Assembly (NCBI GenBank): GCA_021463845.1
Contig: JAJTXV010000001.1
Location: 582,174 to 646,173 of the forward strand
Source: Anaerolineales bacterium
Lineage (GTDB): Bacteria; Chloroflexota; Anaerolineae; Anaerolineales; UBA11579
Reading direction: 5' to 3'
Length of the DNA stretch: 64,000 nt
Positions 1 through 7,904 of this stretch are shown in pieces. Numbering within the stretch: the stretch's first letter is position 1; every line of letters begins with the position of its first letter. The notes below the pieces were generated by a model. That model did not search any database. It was given only the letters and a program-made list of their open reading frames with translations, and was not told the DNA's origin. The translations under genes were made by a program, and so were the position numbers.

Positions 1-2
1 CA

Positions 3-692
3 GGTGCGCGCCTGTTGTTGATCAGACAGAAGAACCGTGTTGAGGGGCTGCGTTTCTTTGCAGCAGTGCTCGGTGAGCAGCCGGTCTTGTATAGATTTCA
101 GTTAGCCGGCTATGAAGACCTGACTGAACTCGACCTGGTCTCGATCGTGGCAGGCTCCGACAAATATTTAGACAACCTCACGGACGAGCCATTGTTATTA
201 GTTTGCACTAACGGACAGCGGGATGCTTGTTGCGTGCTGCACGGCATCGCCGTGTACAACGCGCTGTTCAGCCAGCTGGGCAGCACAGTATGGGAGAGCA
301 GCCACCACGGCGGCCACCGTTTTGCGGCCAATATCCTGGCCTTCCCCAGCGGGCGCTCCTATGGCCGCCTGCGGGCAGACAATGCGCTGGGCATAGCCCA
401 GGCCATTGCCAAAGGCAATGTGCCGGTTGAGTATTGCCGCGGCAACACGGCCTGGGCAGAGCCTGCCCAGGCCGCCGAGCTGCTGCTGCGCCAGCAGCTC
501 GGCATGCAGCAGGAAGGCGGGCTCCGGCTGCTGGATACGCAGCCAGCAGGCGATCATCGCTGGCGGGTGCGCTTTGCTGCTGACAGCGGCGAGCATGAAC
601 TGCTGGTCGAGCGGGTTGAGGGCGCGCCAGTGCATGCCTCGTGCGGAGACGAGAAGACAAGCCCGTCTATCGAGTATCGTTTGATTGACTGA
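3..692 (+). CDS. Sucraseferredoxin-like (thioredoxin-fold) protein, 5' truncated
   Basis: The reading frame is open from the first bases of the window, so the true start lies upstream; TTG codons at 15 and 18 are probably internal. The conserved core of the sucrase/ferredoxin-like family is visible: a CTNGQRDACC stretch (family form CTHGxRDxCC) followed by WESSHHGGHRFAANILAFPSG and YGRL. Such proteins have a thioredoxin-like [2Fe-2S] fold, with the CC and HxGGH elements as likely cluster or metal ligands. The cellular role is not established. The gene ends 25 bp before the aldehyde dehydrogenase gene, which seems to have its own promoter. Family assignment is fairly sure; function is unknown. 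Confidence 0.75.
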   Translation, partial: GARLLLIRQKNRVEGLRFFAAVLGEQPVLYRFQLAGYEDLTELDLVSIVAGSDKYLDNLTDEPLLLVCTNGQRDACCVLHGIAVYNALFSQLGSTVWESSHHGGHRFAANILAFPSGRSYGRLRADNALGIAQAIAKGNVPVEYCRGNTAWAEPAQAAELLLRQQLGMQQEGGLRLLDTQPAGDHRWRVRFAADSGEHELLVERVEGAPVHASCGDEKTSPSIEYRLID

Positions 693-717
693 AAGCAAGT
701 GTGGTTAAATTCGTGCT

Positions 718-2238
718 ATGAAATCACTCCTCCAAAAACTCAACATTCAAGACATTAATCCTGGCGCCTCCTTTGGGGCTGGTCATTGGATCGAAGACAA
801 AGCCGGCGCCGAGCTGGTGTCGTACAACCCGGCGACAGGCGAGCCGATCGCCAAGGTTATTCAGGCCACGCCAGCTTCCTATGATCAGGTGGTAAAGGCA
901 TCCCAGCAGGCATTTGAGAGCTGGCGCAACGTGCCGGCCCCGAAGCGCGGCCAGCTGGTGCGCGATCTAGGCGAAGCCGTACGGGAACTGAAGGAGCCCC
1001 TGGGCGAACTGGTTTCGCTGGAGATGGGCAAGATCCGCGCTGAGGGCTTGGGCGAAGTGCAGGAGATGATCGACATCTGCGAGTTCGCAGTTGGCCTGAG
1101 CCGCCAGCTGTACGGCCTGACCATGCACAGTGAGCGGCCCAACCACCGCATGTACGAGCAGTGGCACCCGCTTGGCCCGGTGGGCGTCATCAGCGCGTTC
1201 AACTTCCCGATCGCGGTGTGGTCGTGGAATTCGACCTTGGCCAGTGTTTGCGGCGACACGGTGATCTGGAAGCCTTCCGAACTGGCGCCGCTGGCCGCCA
1301 TCGCCACCCAGCATATTTGCAACCGCGTCATGGCCGATCATGGCCTGAGCGGTATTTTCAGCCTGGTGATCGGCACCGGCCAGGAAGTAGGGGAGCTGCT
1401 GATCAATGACCCGCGCATTCCGCTGGTCTCGTTCACTGGTTCCACCAAGGTCGGGCGCCACGTCAACCAGACGGTGGCCGGGCGCTTTGGCAAAACCCTG
1501 CTGGAACTGGGCGGCAACAACGCCATCATTGTGGCCGAGGACGCCAACCTGGATCTGGCGGTGCGCGCGATCCTGTTTGGCGCAGTGGGGACTGCGGGCC
1601 AGCGCTGCACCAGCACGCGCCGCATCATTGCCCATAAGAGCATTGTGGATGAACTCACCCAGCGCCTGGTGAAGGCGTACGGCCAAGTAAGCATTGGCGA
1701 CCCGCTTGACGAGGGCACGCTGATGGGGCCGCTGGTGACCCCGGCTGCGGTGGAGAAAATGGAAGCTGCGCTGCAGAATGCCAGCCAGGCGGGCGGCACC
1801 GTGCTGACCGGCGGCAAGCGCATCGAGCGCCCAGGTAACTATGTTGAGCCCACGATCGTGCGCATGCCCAAGCAGAGCGATGTGGTGAAGGAAGAGACCT
1901 TTGCGCCGGTGCTGTACATCTTGGACTATGACAGTGTGGATGAGGCCATGCGCATCCATAACGATGTGCCGCAAGGCCTGAGCAGCGCTATCTTCACGGA
2001 CAGCATGCAGACGGTAGAGCGCTTCCTCTCCTCTGGAGGCAGCGACTGCGGCATCGCCAACGTCAACATCGGCACCTCCGGCGCCGAGATCGGCGGCGCG
2101 TTCGGCGGCGAGAAGGAAACCGGCGGCGGCCGCGAGAGCGGCTCCGACTCGTGGCGGGCCTACATGCGCCGCCAGACCAACACGATCAACTGGGGCAAAG
2201 AGCTGCCGCTGGCGCAGGGCATCAAGTTCGGCGACTAG
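718..2238 (+). CDS. Aldehyde dehydrogenase, ALDH7 (alpha-aminoadipic semialdehyde dehydrogenase-like)
   Basis: A 506-residue NAD(P)-dependent aldehyde dehydrogenase of normal length. The substrate-binding and Rossmann parts are intact (GPVGVISAFNFPIAVWSWN, then WKPSELAPLAA), the catalytic Glu lies in LELGGNNAI, and the nucleophilic Cys lies in GTAGQRCTSTRR. The FPIAVWSWN and GQRCTSTRR versions are typical of ALDH7 (antiquitin), which oxidises alpha-aminoadipate semialdehyde in lysine breakdown, although other semialdehydes are possible. A -10-like TTAAAT at 705-710 ends 7 nt before the ATG and there is no Shine-Dalgarno sequence, so the mRNA may be leaderless. A bidirectional terminator follows. 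Confident on family, less so on substrate. Confidence 0.88.
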   Translation: MKSLLQKLNIQDINPGASFGAGHWIEDKAGAELVSYNPATGEPIAKVIQATPASYDQVVKASQQAFESWRNVPAPKRGQLVRDLGEAVRELKEPLGELVSLEMGKIRAEGLGEVQEMIDICEFAVGLSRQLYGLTMHSERPNHRMYEQWHPLGPVGVISAFNFPIAVWSWNSTLASVCGDTVIWKPSELAPLAAIATQHICNRVMADHGLSGIFSLVIGTGQEVGELLINDPRIPLVSFTGSTKVGRHVNQTVAGRFGKTLLELGGNNAIIVAEDANLDLAVRAILFGAVGTAGQRCTSTRRIIAHKSIVDELTQRLVKAYGQVSIGDPLDEGTLMGPLVTPAAVEKMEAALQNASQAGGTVLTGGKRIERPGNYVEPTIVRMPKQSDVVKEETFAPVLYILDYDSVDEAMRIHNDVPQGLSSAIFTDSMQTVERFLSSGGSDCGIANVNIGTSGAEIGGAFGGEKETGGGRESGSDSWRAYMRRQTNTINWGKELPLAQGIKFGD

Positions 2239-2257
2239 CGCGAACGGAACAGGCAAA

Positions 2258-2281
2258 AAAAACGGCCGCAAGGCCGTTTTT
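2258..2281. terminator. Bidirectional Rho-independent terminator
   Basis: A 10-bp stem AAAAACGGCC / GGCCGTTTTT around a GCAA loop, with an A-run on one side and a T-run on the other. It can terminate the aldehyde dehydrogenase gene from the left and the minus-strand hypothetical gene from the right. The latter's stop codon (2280-2282) lies at the stem edge. Confidence 0.85.
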
Positions 2282-2657
2282 ATTTGGCAGCGATGCGTGC
2301 CATCAGCAGCATGTTGAGCGCCTCGCGGGCGGCGGGCAGGGTGCGCATGGCATCCCAATTCTCGACAAACTCTTTGGCGGATGGCTTGCTGAGCACGGCC
2401 AGGAACGGATCGCCGACCACTAGCTCGCCTTTGACGCGGGCTGTGCGCCAGTGCGGCTCAAGCTCGGCGGCGAGGGCCGGGTAGGCCGCCTGCAAACGTT
2501 CCTGCGCTTCAAAGAAGCGCGCTTGCTGCTCCACAGTCAGCGACTTCTGCTGATAGATCTCGATCACCAGTTCAGTGACTGCATCCCAGTCCGTGGCAAA
2601 GGCGGTTAGCTGCGGATCGTTGAGTTGCTGGAGCAGGCCGTGGGTAACAGGATTCAT
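2280..2657 (-). CDS. Hypothetical protein, 125 aa
   Basis: I do not recognise a family. The 125-residue product is soluble and mostly helical, rich in Ala, Leu, Glu and Gln, with no signal peptide or membrane segment. It reads like a small adaptor or helical-bundle protein. It is a real gene rather than a shadow: it ends in a proper terminator and starts from a divergent promoter region shared with glucokinase, where the palindromic ATTATAAT gives a TATAAT on this strand 12 nt before the ATG. Function unknown. Confidence 0.6.
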   Translation of the reverse strand: MNPVTHGLLQQLNDPQLTAFATDWDAVTELVIEIYQQKSLTVEQQARFFEAQERLQAAYPALAAELEPHWRTARVKGELVVGDPFLAVLSKPSAKEFVENWDAMRTLPAAREALNMLLMARIAAK

Positions 2658-2669
2658 GAGGTGCGCGGG

Positions 2670-2677
2670 ATTATAAT
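2670..2677. promoter_or_regulatory. Palindromic -10 element serving two divergent genes
   Basis: ATTATAAT is its own reverse complement, so each strand reads TATAAT. On the plus strand it ends 9 nt before the glucokinase ATG; on the minus strand it ends 12 nt before the ATG of the 125-aa hypothetical gene. Both genes would have little or no 5' leader. Confidence 0.6.
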
Positions 2678-2686
2678 GCCGCCGTT

Positions 2687-3688
2687 ATGGCTGACTATAT
2701 TCTTGCCGGCGACCTGGGCGCCACAAAAACCAACATTGCACTATTCGACGCGGGCAACCTGCAGGCTGGCCCACAGTTCACCGAGTCGTACTTGAATGCA
2801 GAGCATGATGGCCTGCACGCGGTTGTGCGCAAATATCTGGCGGGCAAATCGGCCAGCATCCAAATGGCCTGTTTCGGCGTGGCCGGGCCGGTGATCGACA
2901 ACCATGTGCGCATGATCAACCTGGATTGGGAAGTGGATGGGGCTGAACTGTGCGCAGAGTTTGGTTGGCAAGCGGCCTGGCTCATCAATGATCTCAAGGC
3001 GCTGGCGAATGCCGTGCCATTTCTGCAGGGCGAGGATGTGCATACATTCCAGGCGGGTGTACCGGAGCAGGGTGGCAGCATCGCAGTGATCGCGCCGGGC
3101 ACGGGCTTGGGGATCGGCTATCTGACTTGGGCTGGCGGGCGCTATACCGCGTACGCCACCGAAGGCGGTCATGCCAGCTTTGCTCCTGAGACGGACCTGC
3201 AGCATGAACTGCTGCAGTGGTTGCGCCCGCAGTTGGGTCAGGTGGCGATCGAGCATGTGTGTGCAGGCGTGGGCTTCCCGAATCTGTACGGTTTCCTGAA
3301 GGCGAGCGGGCATGCCAACGAACCCGAGTGGCTGGCCAAGGAGCTGGCGGCTGAGGGCGATGACAACAATGCCATCATTGTCAAGCATGCCTTGCAGCAA
3401 ACGCCTGGCAGCGAGATCTGCCAGCTGACTCTGCAGCTGTTTGTGGAGATCCTGGGCGCTACCAGCGGCAACCTGGCCCTGGGGCTGGGCGCCACGGGCG
3501 GTGTGTACGTGGGCGGCGGCATCCCGCCGCGGATCATGCCTGCGCTAGAGCGCGATGGCTTCATGAAATTCTTTCTGGGCAAAGTGGGCTACGAGGAGTA
3601 TCTTTCCCGCTTCCCCGTCCATATGATCCTGCAGCCTACGGCGGCATTGCTGGGGGCGGCCGCCTACGCCAAGCAACAGGCTGCCTAG
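2687..3688 (+). CDS. glk: Glucokinase
   Basis: Phosphorylates glucose with ATP to glucose-6-phosphate in the cytoplasm. The 333-residue protein follows the bacterial hexokinase-type glucokinase family: an N-terminal phosphate loop GDLGATKTNIALFD, a sugar-binding INDLKALANA segment, APGTGLGIGYL, the EGGHASFAPETDLQHELL stretch, and the adenosine-site GGVYVGGGIPPRI. Length and motif order match E. coli Glk rather than ROK-type kinases. The start is the ATG 9 nt after a TATAAT box; no Shine-Dalgarno sequence is seen. Glucose released from trehalose or maltose by gene products elsewhere in the window could feed it (inference). Confidence 0.88.
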   Translation: MADYILAGDLGATKTNIALFDAGNLQAGPQFTESYLNAEHDGLHAVVRKYLAGKSASIQMACFGVAGPVIDNHVRMINLDWEVDGAELCAEFGWQAAWLINDLKALANAVPFLQGEDVHTFQAGVPEQGGSIAVIAPGTGLGIGYLTWAGGRYTAYATEGGHASFAPETDLQHELLQWLRPQLGQVAIEHVCAGVGFPNLYGFLKASGHANEPEWLAKELAAEGDDNNAIIVKHALQQTPGSEICQLTLQLFVEILGATSGNLALGLGATGGVYVGGGIPPRIMPALERDGFMKFFLGKVGYEEYLSRFPVHMILQPTAALLGAAAYAKQQAA

Positions 3689-3785
3689 CTTCCTAAGCTT
3701 GCACTAATCTAGGGCAAACATTTCATTAATACGCCACCCGCAGAATGATTGCGTAGTGGTCGCCCTTTTACGCCAATAGCCTAAA

Positions 3786-3827
3786 AACTGAATACTCAGT
3801 TCAGGCTGGGAAGAGCCTTTCGGCTCT
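3786..3827 (+). other. Inverted repeats in the glk-rpoD intergenic region
   Basis: Two small inverted repeats lie in the 232-bp gap: AACTGA/TCAGTT at 3786-3801, and AGAGCC-TTTC-GGCTCT at about 3812-3827. Neither is followed by a good T-run, so they are weak terminator candidates; they could shape the rpoD leader. A possible -35 TTGACG occurs at about 3843, but I cannot fix a matching -10. Confidence 0.35.
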
Positions 3828-3920
3828 GCGTTGTGTCATTTATTGACGATCAGGCGTTAACCACACATGTAAGGTTTGGTTGGTTGAAAGACTCTGAAGA
3901 GTACGGAGGCATAGTATCGA

Positions 3921-5150
3921 ATGAGCAATACGATCGAAGCATTTGAAAACGAGGAAATCTCGCTAAGTGAAGATGAGGCTCTGGAGCGCTTGATCCGGTT
4001 GGGGCGCAAGCAGGGCTTTGTAAGCATTGACAATGTGCTGCAACTCGTGCCGGGCGAGCAGCGCCAGTCTGAGCATTTGGAAGAGATCTTTGAGGCTTTG
4101 CTGAACGAAGGCATCCCCCTGGTGGAGGATGACGATACGGACGGAGCCGAGCTCTCTGACGCCGACGTGGAGATCGAGGACGAAGAGCCGGCCAACGAGC
4201 GCAGCAAGATCTATGCGCCCGATGACCCGCTGGCTGAGGCTGAGACCGGCGACCTGGTGCGCCTGTACTTCAACGAAGCTGCCAGCGTACCGCTGCTGAC
4301 CGCCGCCGAAGAGGTGGATCTGGCCAAGAAGATGGAGCGCGGCAACAAGGCGCGCACCCAGCTGGCCCAGAAGGGCCTGAGCGCCGCCAAGCGGGCTGAG
4401 CTGCAAGAGGCTGTGCAGGTGGGCTGGGATGCCCGTCAGCACATCATTGTGGCCAACAGCCGCCTGGTGATCAGCATCGCCAAGAAGAACATGAACCGCG
4501 GCCTGCCGCTCATCGACCTCATCCAAGAAGGAAACATCGGTCTGATGCGGGCGGCCAAGAAGTTTGACTACCGCCGTGGTTTCAAGTTCAGCACGTATGC
4601 CACCTGGTGGATCCGCCAGGCGATCACGCGGGCGATCTCCAACAAATCGCGCACCATCCGCATCCCCGCCCACATGGGCGACAAGATCGCCAAGATGATG
4701 CGTATGAAGAACACGCTGAAGCAGGAGCTGAAGCGTGAGGCCACCCTGGCCGAGCTGGCGGAGGCGCTGGAAGTGAGCGCCGAGGAGATCGAGCTGATCA
4801 CCACCGCCGGCTACCAGCCGCACTCGCTGGAGACGCCGATCGGCAGCGACGAAGACTCCGTGCTGGGCGAGCTCATCGAAGATGAGACCGCCCCCTCGCC
4901 GGAGGAGAGCACGGCCCAGTCCCTGCTGGAGCAGGACCTGGCCCGCACGATCGACGAGACCCTGCCGCTGCGTGAAGCTCGCATCCTGCGCCTGCGCTTC
5001 GGCCTGGATGACGGCAAAGTGCACAGCCTGAGCGATGTGGGCCGCAAGCTGGGCGTCACGCGTGAGCGTGTACGCCAGATCGAGGCCCAGGCGCTGCGCA
5101 AGCTGCGTGACCCGCGCGTGCGCTCCCGACTCAAGGATTACGTCAACTAA
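3921..5150 (+). CDS. rpoD: RNA polymerase primary sigma factor (sigma-70)
   Basis: Housekeeping sigma factor that recruits RNA polymerase to -35/-10 promoters. The 409-residue protein has an acidic N-terminal region 1.1 (to about residue 90), region 1.2 around [18 protein letters not shown], a complete region 2 ([36 protein letters not shown], covering core and -10 binding), region 3, and a region 4 helix-turn-helix ending in [19 protein letters not shown]. This layout is that of a group 1 factor. The ATG is preceded by GGAGG about 11 nt upstream, so this mRNA has a leader, unlike many neighbours. A strong terminator follows. Confidence 0.93.
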   Translation: MSNTIEAFENEEISLSEDEALERLIRLGRKQGFVSIDNVLQLVPGEQRQSEHLEEIFEALLNEGIPLVEDDDTDGAELSDADVEIEDEEPANERSKIYAPDDPLAEAETGDLVRLYFNEAASVPLLTAAEEVDLAKKMERGNKARTQLAQKGLSAAKRAELQEAVQVGWDARQHIIVANSRLVISIAKKNMNRGLPLIDLIQEGNIGLMRAAKKFDYRRGFKFSTYATWWIRQAITRAISNKSRTIRIPAHMGDKIAKMMRMKNTLKQELKREATLAELAEALEVSAEEIELITTAGYQPHSLETPIGSDEDSVLGELIEDETAPSPEESTAQSLLEQDLARTIDETLPLREARILRLRFGLDDGKVHSLSDVGRKLGVTRERVRQIEAQALRKLRDPRVRSRLKDYVN

Positions 5151-5165
5151 ATGTTGGCGAGCAAC

Positions 5166-5199
5166 AAAAAAAGCGCTGCCGAAAGGCAGCGCTTTTTTT
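5166..5199. terminator. Bidirectional Rho-independent terminator
   Basis: A perfect 15-bp stem of seven A/T pairs plus GCGCTGCC/GGCAGCGC around a GAAA tetraloop. It lies between convergent rpoD and the P450 gene and should end both transcripts. Confidence 0.92.
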
Positions 5200-5216
5200 G
5201 TTTGGCAGCGGGGAGC

Positions 5217-6557
5217 TTAGCGTTTGGTGTAGCGCACGGTTACGGGGGTGGGCTTGCTGGAGCCGCCGCGGTTGACGCCGATGCTTTCGTAGGGGGTGAC
5301 GAGCTCAAGCTCGTACTTGCGGAAAAGCAGGGCCAGAATGATCGACATTTCAGTGCGGGCAAAGTTCATGCCGGTGCATTTGTGCAGGCCGCCACCGAAG
5401 GTGATGAGATCGAAGCCGCGGCCCTCGCCGCGCTCGGTGAAGCGAGCCGGGTCGTAGGCGTGTGGGTCAGCGAAGTATTCGGGAATGAAGTGGGCCGCCG
5501 CGGTGGAGGTCATCACGAACCAGCCGGCGGGGATGCGGTAGCCGTCCAGCGTGATGTCTTCCTGCACTTCGCGGATCAGGGTCTCGGCCGAGGGGCGCAG
5601 GCGCCCGGTTTCCTGGACGGCGGCGTTGATCTGAGCGATCTCACGCATGTGGACATGGTTCACTTCGGCGGAGTCACCCAGCACGCGCTGCGCTTCTTCT
5701 TGCACACGGGCACTGTGCTGCGCATCGTTGATGAGGTGAATGATTGACCAAGCGGCCTGGCCGGCGGTGGTCTCGTGCCCGGCAAACATGAGGGCGGCGA
5801 AGAAGTTGGCCACGATCTCGTCAGGCAGCGGCTCGCCCGAGCCGTCCGGCTGCTCTAGCAGATACTGGAAGCCGTCGTCGACGGGCTGCCGGCGGCGCTC
5901 CTCGATCAAGGGTTGCAGGATGGCGCGGATCTTCTCTTTGGCCTGATCGCGGCGCTTGAACTTGGGCAGCGGCAGCTTGTAGAGCAGGGGGTCCAGCGAT
6001 TCGCTGAGTGCATCGTATTGCGCCCAGAAGCCAGCAGCTTCCAGGCGGCGGTGGACCTCGTCGCCCAGGAAGCAGCGGCCAGCGACTTCTTTGACGATGT
6101 GGGTCATCTCGTTGGTGAGCTCAATTTCGCCACTGTCGCCCAGGCGCTCCAGCCATTCGTTGACCACCTGGCTCATCACCGGCAAGTACTTGGCCATCTG
6201 GTCACGCGTGAACAGGCTGTGCAGGATGGGGCGGTGCAGCTTATAGGTTTCGTGGGAACCGAGGAAGGCAATGCGCCCGAACATGGCCGCCAGGAACTGG
6301 TAGGGCTTCTCCATGCTGAGCTCTTTGTCAGTGCTCTTGAAAAAGAAGGATTGCTCCTGCGGGCCGACCAGGATCGCCATGGGTTGGCCGAGGAGCTTGA
6401 TGCCGAAGACGTTGCCGTGCTTGCTGTAGCCACGACGGAAGAAGGCTTCCTGGTCGCGGTAGAACTCGATCGCATGGCCAATGTAGGGCAGCCCGCCGCT
6501 GAGCATGGGTGGGGTAGGTAGTTTAGAAGGGGTCGAGACAGTTTCCGTATTGATCAT
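5217..6557 (-). CDS. Cytochrome P450
   Basis: Heme-thiolate monooxygenase of 446 residues. The I-helix oxygen-activation motif MFAGHETTAG, the K-helix ExxR (ETGR), and the heme-binding FGGGLHKCTGMNFA with its Cys ligand (near residue 395) are all present. The N-terminus lacks a membrane anchor, as in soluble bacterial P450s. The overall style (GGLPYIGHAIEFYRDQEAFF, then MFAGHETTAG) recalls CYP51 or CYP120-like enzymes, which act on sterols, retinoids or fatty acids; the substrate here cannot be read from sequence. A GTGACA/16 bp/TATACT promoter with the -10 ending 6 nt before the ATG suggests a leaderless mRNA. No ferredoxin partner is adjacent. Confidence 0.9.
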   Translation of the reverse strand: MINTETVSTPSKLPTPPMLSGGLPYIGHAIEFYRDQEAFFRRGYSKHGNVFGIKLLGQPMAILVGPQEQSFFFKSTDKELSMEKPYQFLAAMFGRIAFLGSHETYKLHRPILHSLFTRDQMAKYLPVMSQVVNEWLERLGDSGEIELTNEMTHIVKEVAGRCFLGDEVHRRLEAAGFWAQYDALSESLDPLLYKLPLPKFKRRDQAKEKIRAILQPLIEERRRQPVDDGFQYLLEQPDGSGEPLPDEIVANFFAALMFAGHETTAGQAAWSIIHLINDAQHSARVQEEAQRVLGDSAEVNHVHMREIAQINAAVQETGRLRPSAETLIREVQEDITLDGYRIPAGWFVMTSTAAAHFIPEYFADPHAYDPARFTERGEGRGFDLITFGGGLHKCTGMNFARTEMSIILALLFRKYELELVTPYESIGVNRGGSSKPTPVTVRYTKR

Positions 6558-6603
6558 GAGCCCAGTATACGCCCTTTGTGAACATTGTCACTTTAACATT
6601 GGG

Positions 6604-7032
6604 TTAAGGGCTTGCCCAAAGTTTGGCCAGGCGTCCTAGCACATCGTTCCAGCCTTGGCGCAGGTTGGCGCCATCACCAGCTTGCGGCGATAGATAGTGG
6701 GTTAAGGCCAGAGTAGTGCCGTTGTTGGCGGGCTCAAAGTGGAGGTCAACAGCTTCTTCGACCTCACTCACGCCATCATTCATCCAATTCCATGTGAGAC
6801 GGATGTGGCTGGGCGGCTGCAGGGTAACGAACTGGCCGCGCACGCCGATGCCGGCCATCTGCGAGCGGATCTCGTAGACGCCGCCTGCACGCGCATCGAG
6901 GGCATAGGTCGTATCAGGGATATGCGGCCACCACCATTGGGCCAGTAGGTCAGCCTGCGTGAATGCGTCAAAGACTTGCTGGCTGGTAGCACCGGGGATG
7001 CTTTGGGTCAGCTCGAGCGTCTGGCCGCTCAC
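6604..7032 (-). CDS. SRPBCC (AHSA1/Aha1-type START-fold) domain protein
   Basis: A 142-residue single-domain protein of the SRPBCC ligand-binding superfamily. Signs are an N-terminal beta strand with IPGATSQQVFDAFTQADLLAQWWWP, the GGVYEI turn, the RLTWNWMNDG strand typical of the AHSA1 branch, and a C-terminal amphipathic helix (GWNDVLGRLAKLW). These proteins bind hydrophobic ligands; the ligand is unknown. Its start overlaps the end of the exonuclease III gene by 4 bp, so it is probably translated as the second gene of that operon. Family assignment is good; role unknown. Confidence 0.8.
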   Translation of the reverse strand: MSGQTLELTQSIPGATSQQVFDAFTQADLLAQWWWPHIPDTTYALDARAGGVYEIRSQMAGIGVRGQFVTLQPPSHIRLTWNWMNDGVSEVEEAVDLHFEPANNGTTLALTHYLSPQAGDGANLRQGWNDVLGRLAKLWASP

Positions 7033-7796
7033 TTGAGTTCCAGCATCACGGGGCAGTGATCGGAGCCAGTGACATCGCTAAAGATCGTGATGTCCTTGAC
7101 CTTCTTTAGCAGCGGCTTGGACACTAGAAAGTAATCCAGACGCCAGCCGATGTTATTAAGGCGCGCCGAGGGGAAGCGCGCCGTCCACCAGCTGAACTGT
7201 TGCTTGTCAGGGTAGAACTCGCGGAAGGTGTCCACCAGGCCGGCGTCAAAGTACAGGCCGAGGGCGGCGCGCTCTTCCGGCATGAAGCCGGAGGTGCGCT
7301 GGTTGTCCTTGGGGCGGGCCAGGTCGATCTCGTTGAAGGCCGTGTTGAAGTCGCCGGTCAGGATCAGATTCTCGCCGGCCTTGTGCAGCTTCTTGATGTG
7401 CTTCAGCAACGCCGAGTAGAACTCGAGCTTGAACTTGACGCGCTCCATGCCGGTGGTGCCGCTGGGGAAGTACACGTTGAGCAGGGTGAAATCGTCAAAG
7501 CGGGTTTGGATGACGCGGCCCTCGATGTCGAACTTGGGCACGCCGAAGCCAATGATGTCCTCTTTGCTTTTCTTCGCCACCATTGTGGCGACGCCGCTGT
7601 AGCCGGGGCGCTCGGCTGGGTTCCAGGCTACGGTGTAGCCTTTGAAAGTTTCCATCTGGGCATCGGTGAGCTGCTCAGGCTTGCTCTTGATCTCCTGCAG
7701 GCAGATGACGTCTGGCTTCTGCTTCAGGATCCACTTCCAGGCATCTTTTTTGAGGTGGGCACGTAGCCCGTTTACGTTCCAGCTGATGAATTTCAT
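7029..7796 (-). CDS. xth: Exodeoxyribonuclease III (AP endonuclease)
   Basis: DNA repair enzyme of the exonuclease III/APE1 family: cleaves at abasic sites and degrades 3' ends. The 255-residue protein shows the full motif set: ISWNVNGLRA with the Asn ligand, LQEIKS with the metal-binding Glu, the central GDFN catalytic Asp/Asn, LDYFLVS, and the terminal SDHCPV histidine. Length is normal. A TACAAT box ends 7 nt before the ATG on this strand, again suggesting a leaderless message, and points away from hisS across a short gap that contains a heptad repeat. The SRPBCC gene is coupled downstream. Confidence 0.92.
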   Translation of the reverse strand: MKFISWNVNGLRAHLKKDAWKWILKQKPDVICLQEIKSKPEQLTDAQMETFKGYTVAWNPAERPGYSGVATMVAKKSKEDIIGFGVPKFDIEGRVIQTRFDDFTLLNVYFPSGTTGMERVKFKLEFYSALLKHIKKLHKAGENLILTGDFNTAFNEIDLARPKDNQRTSGFMPEERAALGLYFDAGLVDTFREFYPDKQQFSWWTARFPSARLNNIGWRLDYFLVSKPLLKKVKDITIFSDVTGSDHCPVMLELK

Positions 7797-7825
7797 AGGG
7801 GAAATTGTAATGGGTTTGGCAAGTA

Positions 7826-7867
7826 GAGAATAGAGATTGGAGATTCTGAAATCTCTATTCTCAAATC
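7826..7867. repeat. Inverted array of degenerate heptamers (element A)
   Basis: Six 7-nt units: GAGAATA, GAGATTG, GAGATTC, then TGAAATC, TCTATTC, TCAAATC. The second trio is the same kind of unit on the opposite strand. The outer 13 bases (7826-7838 and 7850-7862) are perfect inverted repeats. It sits between divergent xth and hisS. Architecture matches element B at 24518-24586. Confidence 0.7.
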
Positions 7868-7898
7868 TTGTTCTTTCGTTCTCCTGGTCTTATATAAT
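7868..7898 (+). promoter_or_regulatory. hisS promoter, leaderless type
   Basis: A perfect TATAAT at 7893-7898 ends 6 nt before the hisS ATG (7905), placing the expected transcription start at the start codon. The best -35 is TTGTTC at 7868-7873 with a long 19-bp spacer. Confidence 0.7.
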
Positions 7899-7904
7899 GC
7901 TCAC

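Noticed and set aside
967-2358. 463-codon open frame antisense to the aldehyde dehydrogenase
   Set aside because: Shadow of a GC-rich gene: Ala/His/Arg-rich composition, no motifs, and it runs through a strong bidirectional terminator.
7826-7867. Heptad repeat as a CRISPR or plain terminator
   Set aside because: Units are 7 nt, degenerate and without spacers; there is no T-run after the stem, and the neighbouring genes are divergent, so nothing ends there.
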